From contig JBEBHJ010000031.1 of the NCBI GenBank assembly GCA_040081075.1, positions 1 through 40,340 on the forward strand: 40,340 nucleotides of DNA, written 5' to 3'. The notes under the pieces are model-generated. The model did not search any database. It was not told where the DNA came from and worked only from the letters and a program-made list of their open reading frames with translations. Positions 1 through 10,400 of this stretch are shown in pieces. Both the position numbers and the translations under genes were made by a program. This DNA is from JANJUB01 sp040081075 (GTDB lineage Bacteria > Armatimonadota > Fimbriimonadia > Fimbriimonadales > Fimbriimonadaceae). Positions within the stretch are counted from its first letter, which is position 1, and each line of letters starts with the position of its first letter.

Positions 1-540
1 ACCCTGACCGAAGCCGCCGCCACCCTGACCAATGCCAGAGTTACCGCTTGGACGCGAGGAAATCTCAGGTTCGCCCGAGAAATCTGACCTATTGGAAAGA
101 AGATTGAACACGTACTGAGGATCAGCGTGTCGAATTCTCAACCGATATAGTCGCTTGTTGTCGGAAGGATTAACGGTTGGACCGCCATCATTGCCGCCTG
201 GTGTTGGCGGAGCAATAATCTCCTTCTTAATGATGTTATAAATGCCACCCTCTACTCGGTAGGTTGCATCAGCTTGCTTCAAAATGGCTTGAAGAACCAC
301 TTCGAAGGTTTGATTTTTGAGATTTACGGTTACCGTGCCCTGCACGTCTCCGGCCACTGTATACGAAACATCTACATTCTTAAAAAGAATCTGTAGAGCA
401 TCCCGTACGTCAGCCGATTGCAGTTCAAGCGAAGCGATAACTTTATCGCGAGGATCGTTCTGCGCCGATGACATTGGAGCCGCCACAACGAGAGTAACTC
501 CCATCGCTGCAACCATAAGTGTTTTAAATGTCTTTGTCAT
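1..540 (-). CDS. pilQ: Type IV pilus secretin PilQ, N-terminal part (gene runs off the left edge)
   Basis: This is the first 180 codons of a secretin, open to the window edge, so the outer-membrane channel domain is not visible. Residues 1-27 form a signal peptide (hydrophobic LMVAAMGVTLVVA, then an AQ-type cleavage region). Residues about 36-103 match the secretin/TonB short N-terminal (STN) domain, including LELQSADVRDALQIL and a GTVTVNLKN strand. From about 130 (RLYRLRIRHADPQYVFNLL) a Secretin_N-type repeat begins and is interrupted by a Gly-rich loop. PilQ forms the outer-membrane pore through which the pilus passes and docks on PilP. The gene is last in the visible pilM-N-O-P-Q order, 59 bases after pilP. 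A GGAGGT Shine-Dalgarno lies 12 bases before the ATG. The order of the five genes makes PilQ a safer call than GspD. Confidence 0.9.
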   Translation of the reverse strand, partial: MTKTFKTLMVAAMGVTLVVAAPMSSAQNDPRDKVIASLELQSADVRDALQILFKNVDVSYTVAGDVQGTVTVNLKNQTFEVVLQAILKQADATYRVEGGIYNIIKKEIIAPPTPGGNDGGPTVNPSDNKRLYRLRIRHADPQYVFNLLSNRSDFSGEPEISSRPSGNSGIGQGGGGFGQG

Positions 541-599
541 TTGTTTTTTGGTACCTCCAAACCTTGGAAGGGTCAGTTGTCAATTCGTTTCGATAAAAA

Positions 600-1307
600 T
601 CAGTCTGATCGTCGACGACCTCCGCCGCCGCCACCAGTATTTCCGCCACCTGCAGGCGCGTTGCCGCCGGTATTCCCACCGCCAGCCTCACTGCCGCCGC
701 TGTCCGTGCCCAAGTCTTGTTGGAGCCGAACAACAACGCGTCTTGGATATCGGTTCGGATCTTTGCGCACGAGGATCGCTTTCTCTTCGTCAATGGACTG
801 AACCACCCAGTCCACTTGGCCACTCTGACCCTTGAGTTCGCTTCCGGGGCGAATAACCTTCAGCCCACTCGTTCCGTCATTCATGTCAATCAGACCAGAG
901 ACGCTGTCCCCAATCAACACACCCGCCAATCGTCGCGGGGGCTGCGCTTCGTTGATGAAGGTTGGCTGAGGCGGAACCGGTTTCGAGAATCCCGCCATGC
1001 GGTAGAAACCCATCTGCCCCGTCATGTTTTCAGCAAACTGCGCTTTCTCATAGGACATTTCAGGCCCGAGAAGAAAGAAAGGATTAGACCGCGACTGAAC
1101 ACTTAGCTCTTCCGCTTGCTTTCGAACAAGTTGCTCGCTCGACGCGGTTGACGCCGCAACGAGAACTCCGGCCTCAGCCGTGTGAACCACCGGCTCAAGT
1201 TTCTTAGCACCCTTTGTATTCAGGTTCGATGTTGGGTCGGGGCCGTTGCAACCGATTGCAACTAATGCAAGGCAGGTAAGCGTTAGGACTTTGCACTTAG
1301 TGTTCAT
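600..1307 (-). CDS. pilP: PilP-like pilus assembly lipoprotein
   Basis: 235 aa. I start it at the ATG at 1307 rather than at an in-frame codon further upstream, because that gives a clean lipoprotein signal (LTCLALVAIGC, lipid-accepting Cys20) and a Shine-Dalgarno (GGGAGGGGG) just before it. The start lies one base after the pilO stop. Residues about 127-194 resemble the PilP beta domain (LAGVLIGD, a VIRPGSELK turn, then WVVQSIDEEKAILVRK). In known pili PilP links the PilN/PilO inner-membrane complex to the PilQ secretin in the periplasm. The C-terminal 40 residues are an unusual Gly-rich tail ending in RRRSD. Overall similarity to proteobacterial PilP is weak, so the call leans on gene order plus this domain pattern. 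Confidence 0.75.
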   Translation of the reverse strand: MNTKCKVLTLTCLALVAIGCNGPDPTSNLNTKGAKKLEPVVHTAEAGVLVAASTASSEQLVRKQAEELSVQSRSNPFFLLGPEMSYEKAQFAENMTGQMGFYRMAGFSKPVPPQPTFINEAQPPRRLAGVLIGDSVSGLIDMNDGTSGLKVIRPGSELKGQSGQVDWVVQSIDEEKAILVRKDPNRYPRRVVVRLQQDLGTDSGGSEAGGGNTGGNAPAGGGNTGGGGGGRRRSD

Positions 1308-1308
1308 G

Positions 1309-2052
1309 TTAGTTCCCCCTCCCTGGCTTTCCACCGCCGGTAGTGCCACCACCTTGACCAGTTCCACCACCCGCGCCTTCTAAGACGGCAGGGAAGATCG
1401 ATTTGCCTCGAATATAGCCGACGAGAACGACATTATAGGTTCCCGTGAGCTGCGGAGCAACGCCTGTGATTTGAAGACCGTCTGACATCGCGAGATAGTT
1501 CGGCATATTTTTCCACGATGCGGCATTCGCCTTAATTTGCTCGTATGTGCCCTGCACCCTGATCTGACCCAAGTTCCACATTACAACGGGATAAGGCAGA
1601 GCTGGATAGTTAAAGTAGTCGGAAAGGAGTTTCTTGGAGTCGAGCACGGGAGCCGGAACGTTCAAGCCGGTCAGCACCTTAACGCCGCCCGACTTTGATT
1701 GGGCATTCACGGCACGCTGAACGCTGTCGCGGAATTTCGGAACATCGTTTACGAGTTGCCAAGAGCTTACGCCCAAGTCAATACCACCAGCACCCAGCGA
1801 GTTAGGTGGAGTTTTCTTGGCGACGTAGACTTGCCACTCAGCCGACTTTTGCAAGACTATCGCTCGCGCTTGCTCATATTTCTTAAAAGCTTGATCGTGG
1901 TTGTTAGCCTCGGTTTCGTACGCATCAGCCGCATCTTTGAGCTTGTTTGCGTATTCAAGATTCGGTGCCCACTTTTGAAAGTAGCCGAACGCCCAACAAA
2001 TGAGCCCAATCGCGAAGCCGATGCTTAGAATGGGAAAAGCGCCTATTTTCAT
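1309..2052 (-). CDS. pilO: PilO-like inner-membrane alignment protein
   Basis: 247 aa, starting at the ATG at 2052, one base after the pilN stop. GGAGG, supplied by the last pilN codons, is its ribosome binding site. An in-frame start 17 codons upstream would sit inside pilN and lacks the MKIG membrane start. Residues about 5-24 form one transmembrane helix (FPILSIGFAIGLICWAFGYF). A coiled-coil-like stretch follows (LEYANKLKDAADAYETEANNHDQAFKKYEQ in short blocks, about 30-70), then a ferredoxin-like periplasmic domain. PilO pairs with PilN to position the machine across the inner membrane. The last about 22 residues are Gly-rich (GGGTGQGGGTTGGGKPGRGN), which is not typical of the family. The identification combines topology, size and operon position. 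Confidence 0.82.
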   Translation of the reverse strand: MKIGAFPILSIGFAIGLICWAFGYFQKWAPNLEYANKLKDAADAYETEANNHDQAFKKYEQARAIVLQKSAEWQVYVAKKTPPNSLGAGGIDLGVSSWQLVNDVPKFRDSVQRAVNAQSKSGGVKVLTGLNVPAPVLDSKKLLSDYFNYPALPYPVVMWNLGQIRVQGTYEQIKANAASWKNMPNYLAMSDGLQITGVAPQLTGTYNVVLVGYIRGKSIFPAVLEGAGGGTGQGGGTTGGGKPGRGN

Positions 2053-2053
2053 A

Positions 2054-2926
2054 TTAATTTCCGCCTCCACTAGGAGTAGTAGCCGTGTTTGGCTTGCTTG
2101 CATTAGCCGCCGGCGTTGCGGCCGGAGAGCCGGCTGCGAAGTCCACCTTGGGCCACATTTGATCCGTCGAGCGAACTGCCGATATAGGGTCAGGGGATTG
2201 TACGTTGGTTCGAATCAAGAGGTCAATCGTGATGTTTGACCAGCCTGGCATGGCTTGGCGAACAACTGGCTTGGCCGTTGTGCCGAACCCCCCCACATTC
2301 TGAAACCCAGTGGTCGTTGCGCTTGCGATCTGCAACTCAAGTCGGTCGAGTGGATCATCGGGGATCGTTGGGGCAGAAGGCTTCTTCGATCGACCCATCT
2401 GATCGGCTTCCGTTAGCGGTGGAACCGCTGGATTGTCATAAACAAAGCCGCGACGCGAAACATTGACCACGTTTGGAACCCTCAACATCGCCAGCATGAT
2501 GTCGGCATATTGCTCTTGCGACTTAATCACGCCAGTCATCGTTACAACTGTGGCATCAGCTCCACCTGGCGTAGCCGCCAGTGAGTTTATTCGGAACCAA
2601 GCTGGAATGTATTGTTTGACATCATCGTAAAGCTTCGGATAGACATCACTGTGGTCTTCCATCGCCTTGGCAAGATTCGCATTCAAGATAACGCCTCGGT
2701 TATTCTGCAGAATGTCGTTTGCGGCATTCACGTAGCTTACAGCTCGTTCGGCCTGAGCTTTCGCGGCATCAATTCGATCCTGCTGTTGCTTTACGTATTC
2801 AGCTGATCGGCTTGATTGGAAGAACAGGCTAAAAATGCCTGCGCCAGCCAAAACGATCGCCATGACCGTCGCAAATCGGCCTTTTGACTCGCGTGCAACA
2901 CCAGTGGGGAGTAAGTTAAGTTTCAT
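2054..2926 (-). CDS. pilN: PilN-like inner-membrane assembly protein
   Basis: 290 aa. The extreme N-terminus carries the LNLLP motif (residues 3-7), the short cytoplasmic segment by which PilN binds the groove of PilM. A single transmembrane helix follows (about 20-37), then a coiled coil (about 40-75, SAEYVKQQQDRIDAAKAQAERA in part) and a periplasmic domain. The gene starts 9 bases after pilM with AGGACG as ribosome binding site, consistent with co-expression. At 290 aa it is longer than common PilN (about 180-210 aa). The extra length is a Ser/Pro/Ala-rich tail that ends in SGGGN, and the codons of this tail form the Shine-Dalgarno of pilO. The LNLLP motif next to PilM makes the call firm. 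Confidence 0.88.
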   Translation of the reverse strand: MKLNLLPTGVARESKGRFATVMAIVLAGAGIFSLFFQSSRSAEYVKQQQDRIDAAKAQAERAVSYVNAANDILQNNRGVILNANLAKAMEDHSDVYPKLYDDVKQYIPAWFRINSLAATPGGADATVVTMTGVIKSQEQYADIMLAMLRVPNVVNVSRRGFVYDNPAVPPLTEADQMGRSKKPSAPTIPDDPLDRLELQIASATTTGFQNVGGFGTTAKPVVRQAMPGWSNITIDLLIRTNVQSPDPISAVRSTDQMWPKVDFAAGSPAATPAANASKPNTATTPSGGGN

Positions 2927-2935
2927 GCTTCGTCC

Positions 2936-4195
2936 TTAAAACAAGATATGGAGTCCATTCCCCACGGCAAGAGCGAACTCCTGGCGATGAGCATCAATGA
3001 ATGCGTTGTCGGCTTTCTTTGCATTGACATTAAGACGCGATAGCGGATCGTAAACGTCACACTGAATTCCTAGCGCTTTGTTCAAAAATTCGTCAATTCC
3101 CCTCAATTTAGCGCCACCTCCGCACAAAACGATACGATTAACATCTCCGCCGCGACCCCGGAAATAGTCGATCGACCGTCGGATTTCAGCGACGAACTCA
3201 TCGAGTTCATTACTGAGCGCCGTGTTCACTTCATTTCCGGCCGGAGCGAGTGGGGCAGAATCTTGGGCAATCGGAGCCGGCTCAGGGCTCTCTGCGTAAG
3301 GATTGAATGGAGCGGCGTCTTCGACTGGCGCTGGAGCGTCCGCAAATGGATTTGCCGGCATCGATACCGTCTCATCAGAAAATGGATTGTAGGCCTGCAT
3401 GCCGTCATCGCCGCCAAAAGGATTGGAGAACGATGGAGTCGCAACGGAGAGCGAACTGATGTCGGCTTCATTGCACTTCTTCGACTCGGCTTCGTCAGTC
3501 GAAATGCCGAAGTGATCAGAAATGGCCTTCGTAAACATCTCGCCGCCTACCGGCACTTGCCGAGGCATGAGAAGTTTCCCATCATTGTAAATATTGATGG
3601 AAGTGGTCTTGTGACCGATATTCACTACGCAGACAGTTTGACCACGGTAGTCTTCATCATGGCTATGCATGAGAGATCGGGCCAAGCCTAGCGGCTCAAC
3701 ATCAATCGCGGCAGTTTGTTTGCCGGCCTTTTTGATGCACTGAATAATCGTATCTACCGCTGAAGGTGAGGCAATCGCCATCACGACATCCATATTAGTA
3801 GAATTCGGCGTGGTATCAGCCAAGGGCTTGAAGTCCCGGATCGGATTGGCTTCGGCGAATGGGTTGTTTCGATTCATCTCCCATTCCATGTGGTCCTTGA
3901 GCTCATTGGAGTTCATTCGCGGAACTTCAAGAGTTCGAACGAGAACCGAAGATTGGCCCTGGATTGAAACGATGCATTGCCCTACGGAAGCACCAGTCTC
4001 ACCCACAAGTTGCTTTAATGCGGCACCTACGGCATCCGCATTATAAACTCCCGTGTGATCCACCGCTCCCTCGGGTGTGTCAATCATTCCAATGGCAGTC
4101 ACCACTGGTTCACGACCTTGTGCCCGGATTTCGGCGATTTTAATCTTCCGACTTCCGATGTCAATGCCTAAAGCGCTGTTTAGCTTTTTTGCCAT
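2936..4195 (-). CDS. pilM: PilM, actin-like cytoplasmic pilus assembly protein with an NPF-repeat insert
   Basis: 419 aa. PilM is an FtsA/actin-fold ATP-binding protein on the cytoplasmic face that recruits PilN. Visible are the phosphate-1 loop (LGIDIGSRKIKIAEI, about 9-23), the family region EMNRNNPFAEA (about 106-116, equivalent to the IPF segment of other PilM proteins), a second phosphate motif (VVNIGHKTTSINIY, 190-203) and the adenosine-type motif LCGGGAKLRGIDEFL (357-371). Between about 245 and 322 a low-complexity Pro/Ala/Glu/Asp insert carries three NPF and one NPY tripeptides at 12-16 residue spacing. Typical PilM is about 350 aa, so the extra length is this insert. It is the first gene of the second pilus unit, with a plausible promoter about 45-70 bases upstream. 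Confidence 0.93.
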   Translation of the reverse strand: MAKKLNSALGIDIGSRKIKIAEIRAQGREPVVTAIGMIDTPEGAVDHTGVYNADAVGAALKQLVGETGASVGQCIVSIQGQSSVLVRTLEVPRMNSNELKDHMEWEMNRNNPFAEANPIRDFKPLADTTPNSTNMDVVMAIASPSAVDTIIQCIKKAGKQTAAIDVEPLGLARSLMHSHDEDYRGQTVCVVNIGHKTTSINIYNDGKLLMPRQVPVGGEMFTKAISDHFGISTDEAESKKCNEADISSLSVATPSFSNPFGGDDGMQAYNPFSDETVSMPANPFADAPAPVEDAAPFNPYAESPEPAPIAQDSAPLAPAGNEVNTALSNELDEFVAEIRRSIDYFRGRGGDVNRIVLCGGGAKLRGIDEFLNKALGIQCDVYDPLSRLNVNAKKADNAFIDAHRQEFALAVGNGLHILF

Positions 4196-4238
4196 ATCCT
4201 ATTTACTTCCCGCCTCCCTGGCTTCGAGGCATCCCCAT

Positions 4239-4266
4239 GTTATCACTCTGGAGCCTCTTGAGTCAA
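4239..4266 (-). promoter_or_regulatory. Putative sigma70-type promoter for pilMNOPQ
   Basis: On the minus strand TTGACT (4266-4261) is followed after 16 bases by GATAAC (4244-4239). The first matches the -35 consensus at five of six positions and the second matches the -10 consensus at four of six. The predicted start lies about 35-40 bases before the pilM ATG, in the only sizeable gap of the pilus region and downstream of a terminator. This is a pattern call only. Confidence 0.45.
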
Positions 4267-4393
4267 GCACCCCCATGAGCGAATTGTAGCTAAACGACGG
4301 TCAGTTGAGTCCCGTTGGTTCGAAATTCCAAAATTTGCCCGCAATTATTTTTTTGCTTTTTTGAACCTCGCAAATCCGCGAGGAAGGAATCTA

Positions 4394-4430
4394 CAAAAAA
4401 ACGGCCCGACCCTTACAAGGTCGGGCCGTT
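4394..4430 (-). terminator. Intrinsic terminator after the prepilin/giant-protein unit
   Basis: A perfect 12-bp inverted repeat, AACGGCCCGACC paired with GGTCGGGCCGTT, spans 4400-4430 with a 7-base loop. On the minus strand it is followed directly by a run of Ts (4400-4394). It lies 11 bases past the stop of the 2233-aa gene, exactly where Rho-independent termination of that operon would be expected. It separates that unit from pilM. Confidence 0.93.
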
Positions 4431-4441
4431 CAGTGAACCTC

Positions 4442-7400
4442 TTACTGACGACCGACGGGAGTGAATCTCGGTGCGATTGTCTGGAAGAAGATGTCTGGCG
4501 TTCCAGTCCGGGTGCTTGTCCATAGCGTCCAGATGAGACCGGGGCGACGGGCACCGCCGGGCGACGAAATGTCAAACGGATCGAGGAACGTGTACATCTG
4601 ACTTTCGTTAACGGTTTGATCCATGAGAACGGGGATTTCTCCGCGCTCCGTCATAAGCCCAACCGTGTAGTTAGTAGCCGCCACTGCAACCTGATTCCCA
4701 GCATCGTCGAGACCGGTAAACGTCACCGTAATGTTTCGATTTTCGTCAACATCGGTGAAGTAGATTCGGCCATTTGCGGGGTCAACTTGATAGAAGCCAG
4801 TAGCTCCGGTGACGTTGATCGCCACAATATTACCGTTGGCGGTTGTAGCAACGTCGTAGGGGAGCTGAACACCTAACCTGAAGGTTTGCATGTAAGGTCG
4901 AGCCGTTTGACCGTTACCAGCCGCAGATCGGCTGTACGTGAGCACGTATCGGCTAGAGCGGACCGGATCATTGGGCAAGATCGCGGCGTTTGTCGCTGAA
5001 TCTGCCCAGTAGCTGAGTTCTCCAATCAAGCGATTGTCGAACAACATGGTCGCTCCCGAGTAGCCAGTTCCGCTCGCGCTCACCTTCAAGACTCTCGGTT
5101 GATAAGTTAGATAGAGAGCCGCGTTCTTCGCCGGAAGCGAGTTAGACAGCCTCACTGTTCCCAGGTTCGGGTCCAGGTAAGCCTTTCCGCCGAGCGTAGT
5201 TTCGAACGAGATCAAACCGGTGGTTCGATCCGTATTTCGAGTTCCACCGACTTCAATATTGGTCAGAGGCCCATTATTGAGGCTGTAGTTTAGCGTGACA
5301 TTGGCCGGGTTCCAAACCACCCCACTCGCTCGATAAGTTCCCGCCTCGGTATCCGTGCGCAGGAACTCATTCGTTCGAATTGGATAGTAGTATTGGTTAC
5401 CAGGAACAACACCGTTCGCAGCCATTCGAGTCATGAATATCTCGTTAGCGGGACGACCTCGAAGTTTGCCCGTAAAGGCGAGCTCAAGAATCGAACTTCC
5501 TGTACCAGGCTGTCCGGCACCCGAAACGCCCGTGTAGACTCGGCCCGAAACGTTCGGTCCGCCGACGGCTTCGAAGCCGTTACCCAAGTTAAGCACTCGA
5601 GTCTGATTCCAAGTCGCTCCGTTGTAGCTAGCGTAGTGGATCTGAGCCTGCCCCGTTCCCAATGCGGTGAAGAACACCGTTGCGTCATCACCAAGTTGGT
5701 AAACGCTTGGCGCGGCTTTCGACATTTGTGGATCATTTGGCAAGCCGATTGGCGCTCCTGCCGCGGTTGAACCCGTTGCACTCACCGTTACAGGCGCGAG
5801 GAAAATGCGCGTATCGCCGTAGCGCTCTTGCAGACCTTGCTTCTGAGCCGATCCAATGAACGCCATGTATGCGTAAGGGTGGACGGCACCGGTGATCGGA
5901 TTCAACAGTCCGGCCGCTGGGAAGGATGGTGATCCAAACTTCGCCGTTGCACCCACCACTGGATCGCCAGGGAATAGGGTTGCCACTGGCGTGGGTGGAT
6001 ACTCAGCAACATCGCGTTGGAACCAGCGATTTGCCGCCGCTGGAACAAATGCGTTGAGGTCTCGGATCGGATTGACTCCAGGAAGGCCAGCCGGGGCCGC
6101 CCCTTGCACGGAAGCAATGTAGATTTTCCACTCTTCGTTGGTAACGTTTGCAGTTGGCTGGGCTCGGTTGAAGCCGGCGCCAACACCCGCCATTCGGTTT
6201 GAAGTGAACGCCGTAACCAGGTGACCATCAGGAGTCCGCATACCGGTTGGTTGTGCGTTTGCGTGATAGAAATCTTGAGCCGTGTTCGGCACGAGATCGT
6301 CAATCATCGTTGAGGTCATCGTTGTGTACGAGTTTGTGGCCCTTGCTTCACGTGAAGTGAACTTGACGGTCACAGTCGGGTCGCTGTAAGATTCTCCTGT
6401 CGCGGCCAAGTCCTCATCAAAGTTGTTATCTTCAATCGCTCGCACGATTGAGGAGTACAACCCTGACGGGAAGCCCAGCGGCAGCGAAACTGCAACGCGT
6501 GGGTTATCTGGGTCTGGCGAACCAACCAGAAGTGGTCCAGCAACCGCGTTGATATTGGGATTGTCTCGAACTCGAGGGTTATCCCGGAACGTGGTTGGAT
6601 TGCTATCCGTTGGTCGCGCCTTGGGCAGAACTGGTTGCGGTGTCAAAGCAAACTGGCTATCAAAGGTTGCGTGTAGGTTTCGGTTTCCATCAAGCCAAGC
6701 GAGCTCGTGATTCGTCGCCGAGAAAATCTCCCAAGGGCTTCCGCCGTTGTAAGTCTTCGCCAAACGAACGTTCAATAAGTTGACGTTGCCTTCGTTGTAG
6801 ATGACCACGGGCCGGAAGAGCGGCGCGTACGGACCAACCCAAGGGCTGAACGTCGTGCCGGTCTTTGGATCGCGTGAGTCGTAACCGGTGCTTGAGGCAA
6901 GGTTGCCAAAGTCCAAGGTGGACGTGTCCATCGTGATTCGCTCATCTGGTCGAACACCCGCTGCGATCTTCATCGAGCGGAAGGCCTCTCGGCGGCCTCG
7001 GGCTCCCGTGTGCACGCCGTTACCATCGGAGTCAACGAAAACAGTGATACTGCCATAGAAGCCAGATGCTGCAATCGGATTGGTGTCGGAATTGATGTGC
7101 GCACTTGTCGTATTCGCAGGCTGGAACCGTGGAACGTTCAAGCTGAAGTCAAACGGTGTAGTGTTGAGCGTTCGTGTTGGAGGCGACACGCCGAGATTGA
7201 TGTTCGTGACCGGATTGAGACCCACCGTATTGAACAGCGGATTCTCAGCTTGGCCATTAGGATCCTTGACGACGAGCACGTTGAACCGATCGACGTCCGG
7301 ATAGTCGTCGCTCTCATTCGGAAACACACCAGGGTAATCCTCGAGCCCTTTACCCGTGCCGTAGAAGGCGGCATAAAACGGAATTGAGTCGATCGGCTTG

Positions 7401-10400
7401 TGAACCGCAGCTTTTCCACCTTGCCATTCAAGGTCGGAGAGTTGAACGCGAACGTTATCGAGCCCAAGTCCTTCTCCACGAAGCATGGTCATCAGGGAGC
7501 GATCAACAATGCCGATTTGAACAGTATTGGCCTGACCGTGGTCAACATAGCCTTGTACCACCGTCATGCGATCCTGTCGCTTACCTGGTGCCCCGGTATT
7601 AACAGACCCGTTGGTGAGGTTCTCAGCAAAGCTCGGATCGTAGTCGTTACCCAACGAGAAGAGCGACGAGATACCAGCTGGACCGTTGTTCATGATCAAG
7701 GCGATGGGGTTGGAGATACCAAAACGCTTGGTCACATTCGCTGGGTTCAACGTTACGTTGACTTGGCGGGGAGGATCGGTCAGGGCTGAAGTGGCCACGC
7801 CGAAGCTGATCTCAGCCTTGCCCGGAGGCATTGCATTGCTACCGCCACTCTGAATGATGTAGGGATAGCACGCGTAGCCATCAAGTCGCCGGGCTCCGCT
7901 TGCCGCAAGTGGCGCGGTGGCAGGGTTCCTGAATCGGCGAGCTTCAATGGAAAGATTTCGGATCGAAGCACCTTCCACAGATATACGATAGTTCACGATG
8001 GGGGGAGGGGCGGGTTGACCGGCGATGGCTCCCTTCGTGTAGGTATCCAGGTAGGGGAAATCGTAAGCGAGGGCGTAAATCGTCTCGCCCCAGTCAAAGT
8101 TAAGCTGAGTGACATGTCGAGTTACATCGCCGATTACTTGAGCGTAAGTCAGGTGATTCGCGTCACTATCCGGCAAGCGAAGCCTCTGATAGGTGTCCTT
8201 GGTGACAAAAAGTAGCTTGCCGTCCCGGAAGTCAGTCACGTCGGGGTCATCATCTATGTTCGGAACGAGGTCTTGCGCGCCCGGCCCATCGACGTCACCG
8301 TTGGCCCCATTGCCAAGATTGTTGAATGCGTAGATGTATCCGGCCGAATCGGCTCCATACATAAACCCTCGACCACTTGAGATAGAGGCCGTAATCTGAT
8401 CGCCCGCGGCCAAGTAACGCCAAGCCAATCGAGTTCCGACGATATTAGTGGTCGCAATCCTTGCGAACAAGCCGGCGAACGTGCCATCCACGGTCGGCAC
8501 CATGATCAAGGTTGCCGGGGCACGCGCTCCGGCGCCGCCGCCAGTAAACGCGCTCACTTGTGCAACGGTAAGGCCGCCAGCTACCGATGAACCGAGCTCA
8601 TCGGTCACCCACAGAACGTTGCCCGTCGCCGCTTCCAAGCTGATGATATAGCGGTTCTCGTTCGCCATGACAATCATTGAAGGATCGCCGGGTGCAACGT
8701 GAGTGGCATCCACATAAACAGGGGTGGACAAAAATGCGTCGGCTTCAGGAATTGAGTTTACGAAGAGCGCGGAGGAGTTGAATTCCCAATTCACCGCGCC
8801 GGTATCAGCATTCAAGCTGAAGAATCGTCCACGATCATCGCCCGACTTGATGCCGGTGCCAAAGAACAGGCGGTTGCCTTCGAAAACCGGAGACATCTGG
8901 ATCGCGCCAAGTGTCGGCTGGTTCAGCGCAGGGTAAGTCCATCGAACGTTCGTGGTCTTATTCGTGATAACCGCAGGAAGCGCTTCAAGCGCATACATGC
9001 GACCTTGAGGTGCGCCCGCAAAGATTGTTGGTCCAGCTGCCGTTACGCCATAAGCAAGCGAACCAGTAAACGCACCAAGCCTAGACCTAACGGCCGACGC
9101 GGGAAAGTCGTTTGGATAGCTCCAAATTCGACGAGTTGTTCCTGGCTGCCTGGTGGCAAGCGTCATATCGCCACGGCCGGCCATGTCAATACAGTAGATG
9201 CGACCGTTCTTCGACGCAATGAACAGGTAGTCATTGCCGCCAATGTTTTCAATAAGGGCAGTGCTCAGGTCAAATGCGATAGGCATTTGTGCCGTCGGTC
9301 CAGGTCCATCTTCACCCGCGACTTGGTTAGGGTCTGTCCAGCCCACGACGCTCGGATCTGGCGTGCTAGGGTAAGTCCAGTAAACATTAGTCGTTCCGTT
9401 ACCATTGCCGGTGGCATCCAAACAAGTTAGCTTGCCATCTTCGGTGGCGAGGAGCACAACCGGAGTTTGAACAATCGGGCCACCATTGGTAACTCGGACA
9501 CCTGCAACTTTGTGCACGAGCGTTGACGTCGCGCCAAGGTTGGCGGCGCCAATAAACTTGATTGTGTCGGTCATCACATCACGGCCCAAATCAGCTGGAT
9601 TGGTGCTAAGATTCGTGACTTCGACCGTCAGAGGTGATAACGCCGGATCGTGTGTAAATCGGCGCGTTCCAATCGGCGTCCATCCCCGAGCTGCGTCTTG
9701 ATCCACTGTAACCGTGGTCGTGACCACCCCTTCCTTTACGTTGTAAACGACTTGACGGGCGAGAACCTCAGTTCCGCGTGAACCCGGGAGCCACGCCATG
9801 ATCTGGTAAGTCCCCTTGTTCAGGGTTGGGGCATATCGCACCAGTTGCTCGGTTCCCGCAACGATGACGGCAGGAGCCTTGAAGTAGTTCGCACCCAAGA
9901 AGCCAGGCTCAACGGCTGTAGTAAACCAAGGAGCCGGGCCACCGGTTACACCGGCTGAGCTATTGTCGAGAGCGGTCGCCAAGGCGCCTTCATCGAGGGG
10001 AGAGTAGGTCCAGTCAACTGCACCATCGGTGCTTCGGCGCGACGTGACCGTCGCTTTAATGGTCGTCACATCTACACCGTTGAGGCTGCCCACGGAGTAG
10101 TTGTTTCGGGCATCAAAAACGCGGGTCGGACTACCCAATATGCTGGGATCTAGCGCAGAAACGATTGGCGTGGAAACATATTCGCCGGAAAGTGGGATGG
10201 CTTGTACGGCATCCGCACAAACAATCGTGTTATAAGGCTGGCTCGGGTAGGTGTTCAGCCAGCGAGGATCGTTGAGCGGATAAGGAGCCGGAATCGAGTC
10301 GCCGGTGTGTCCCGTTCGACGGGGCACGGTGTTGAAAAGGGTGATCGTGATGGGATTTACGCCATCGTACGTGAACATTCGGTTTGTTGGCAAGCCACCG

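Noticed and set aside
541..1106. Plus-strand frames opposite pilP, including a Pro-rich one
   Set aside because: The proline run is the complement of the Gly-rich PilP tail codons, and no independent coding evidence is present.
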